A program made the position numbers and the translations under genes. The notes beneath the pieces were generated by a model. That model saw nothing but the letters and a program-made list of their open reading frames with translations, was not told the origin of the DNA and ran no database searches. Positions 5,172-5,617 of a DNA stretch of 5,617 nucleotides are shown here, piece after piece; position 1 is the first letter of the stretch; each line of letters starts with the position of its first letter. This stretch comes from Lysinibacillus sp. (GTDB taxonomy: Bacteria; Bacillota; Bacilli; Bacillales_A; Planococcaceae). Location of the stretch: assembly GCA_012735355.1 (NCBI GenBank), contig JAAYHP010000122.1:1-5617 (forward strand), in the 5' to 3' direction.

Positions 5172-5617
5172 TTAATAAGGCAAACGAACGAGCAATTCCG
5201 TTCCCTTTCCGATTTCCGATACCCAATCTACCGTACCGCCAATAGCTGACGCTCTGTCGCGAATCGATTGCATTCCAATCGAAGGAATCTTGGCATCGTT
5301 ATCCATTATAAAACCACGGCCTTCATCTTTTATGACAAACAATATATCCCTTTGGGTCATCGTTAAATAAATGGTCGCTTCCTGCACTCCTGAATGTTTT
5401 CGTACGTTATTCAACGCTTCTTGGGCGATGCGAAACAGTGTTTCTTCCACTCGGGAAGGAAACTGAATGACGCCGGACACGTGGATTGTTAATTGAATTT
5501 TTAACATTTCTGCATAGGCTTTAATGGCATCAATCAAACCGCTTTCTAATCCTTGAGGCCTCAATTGCCAAATAAGAGCACGCATTTCCGTTAGTGCAGA
5601 TTGGGTTAAATTTTGTA
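5172..5617 (-). CDS. Sensor histidine kinase, HPK7 (DegS/LiaS/YhcY) type, C-terminal part only
   Basis: The last 147 codons of a NarL-partner kinase; the frame stays open to the window edge, so its start, sensor region and phospho-accepting His are not visible. Seen in order: the end of the HisKA_3 dimerisation helix (ALTEMRALIWQLRPQGLE); then a HATPase_c domain with the N-box (ETLFRIAQEALNNVRKHS), the G1 box (DEGRGF), the G2 region (SIGMQSIRDRASAIGG) and a GKGTELLVRLPY ending typical of this class. The ATP-binding half therefore looks intact. It phosphorylates the adjacent regulator, with which it forms an operon. The IWQLRPQGLE motif suggests a GAF-containing YhcY-like kinase rather than LiaS, but without the N-terminus this is a weak guess and the stimulus is unknown. 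Confidence 0.92.
   Translation of the reverse strand, partial: QNLTQSALTEMRALIWQLRPQGLESGLIDAIKAYAEMLKIQLTIHVSGVIQFPSRVEETLFRIAQEALNNVRKHSGVQEATIYLTMTQRDILFVIKDEGRGFIMDNDAKIPSIGMQSIRDRASAIGGTVDWVSEIGKGTELLVRLPY

Noticed and set aside
5116..5226. N-terminal extension of the response regulator
   Set aside because: It would overlap the kinase coding region, while a strong SD sits just before the ATG at 5115, where the receiver domain begins.

Overview
The window looks like chromosomal DNA of a low-GC Gram-positive bacterium of the order Bacillales. The gene set recalls Planococcaceae such as Lysinibacillus, Ureibacillus or Solibacillus, but the genus is inference. The grounds are AT-rich intergenic DNA, strong AGGAGG-type ribosome binding sites, TTG and GTG starts, compact hairpin-plus-T-run terminators, and the Bacillus-specific neighbour pair yheB-yheA. 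I see no mobile element, CRISPR array, rRNA or tRNA.

Layout. On the minus strand, positions 51-1559 hold yheB (DUF445 membrane protein) followed with no gap by yheA (YlbF/YmcA-family helical protein). An extended -10 promoter precedes the pair and a terminator follows it. A divergent AT-rich intergenic region of about 300-380 bases follows. On the plus strand come a CNNM/CorC-type membrane protein with a CBS pair (1940-3289) and a cation diffusion facilitator with a manganese-type metal site (3364-4251). A hairpin with a short T-tract separates these two, and a strong terminator follows the second. On the minus strand again, reading toward it, is a NarL/LuxR-type response regulator (4459-5115). 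It lies just downstream of the C-terminal part of its histidine kinase, which runs off the right edge (5172-5617).

How the genes may work together. The two plus-strand genes are both divalent-cation transporters by family: CNNM/CorC proteins are linked to Mg2+ efflux, and the CDF carries the Asn-Asp-Asp-Asp site seen in Mn2+ exporters. Together they look like a small metal-homeostasis locus. The kinase and regulator form one two-component operon, whose signal cannot be read here because the sensor domain lies outside the window.

The most unusual part is the leader of the CNNM gene. A well-formed 14-bp hairpin is followed by a perfect ribosome binding site that serves not the main gene but an 18-codon TTG-initiated upstream ORF. 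This ORF overlaps the start of the transporter gene in another frame. The main gene has only a weak ribosome binding site, so translational coupling or leader-peptide control is a reasonable hypothesis.
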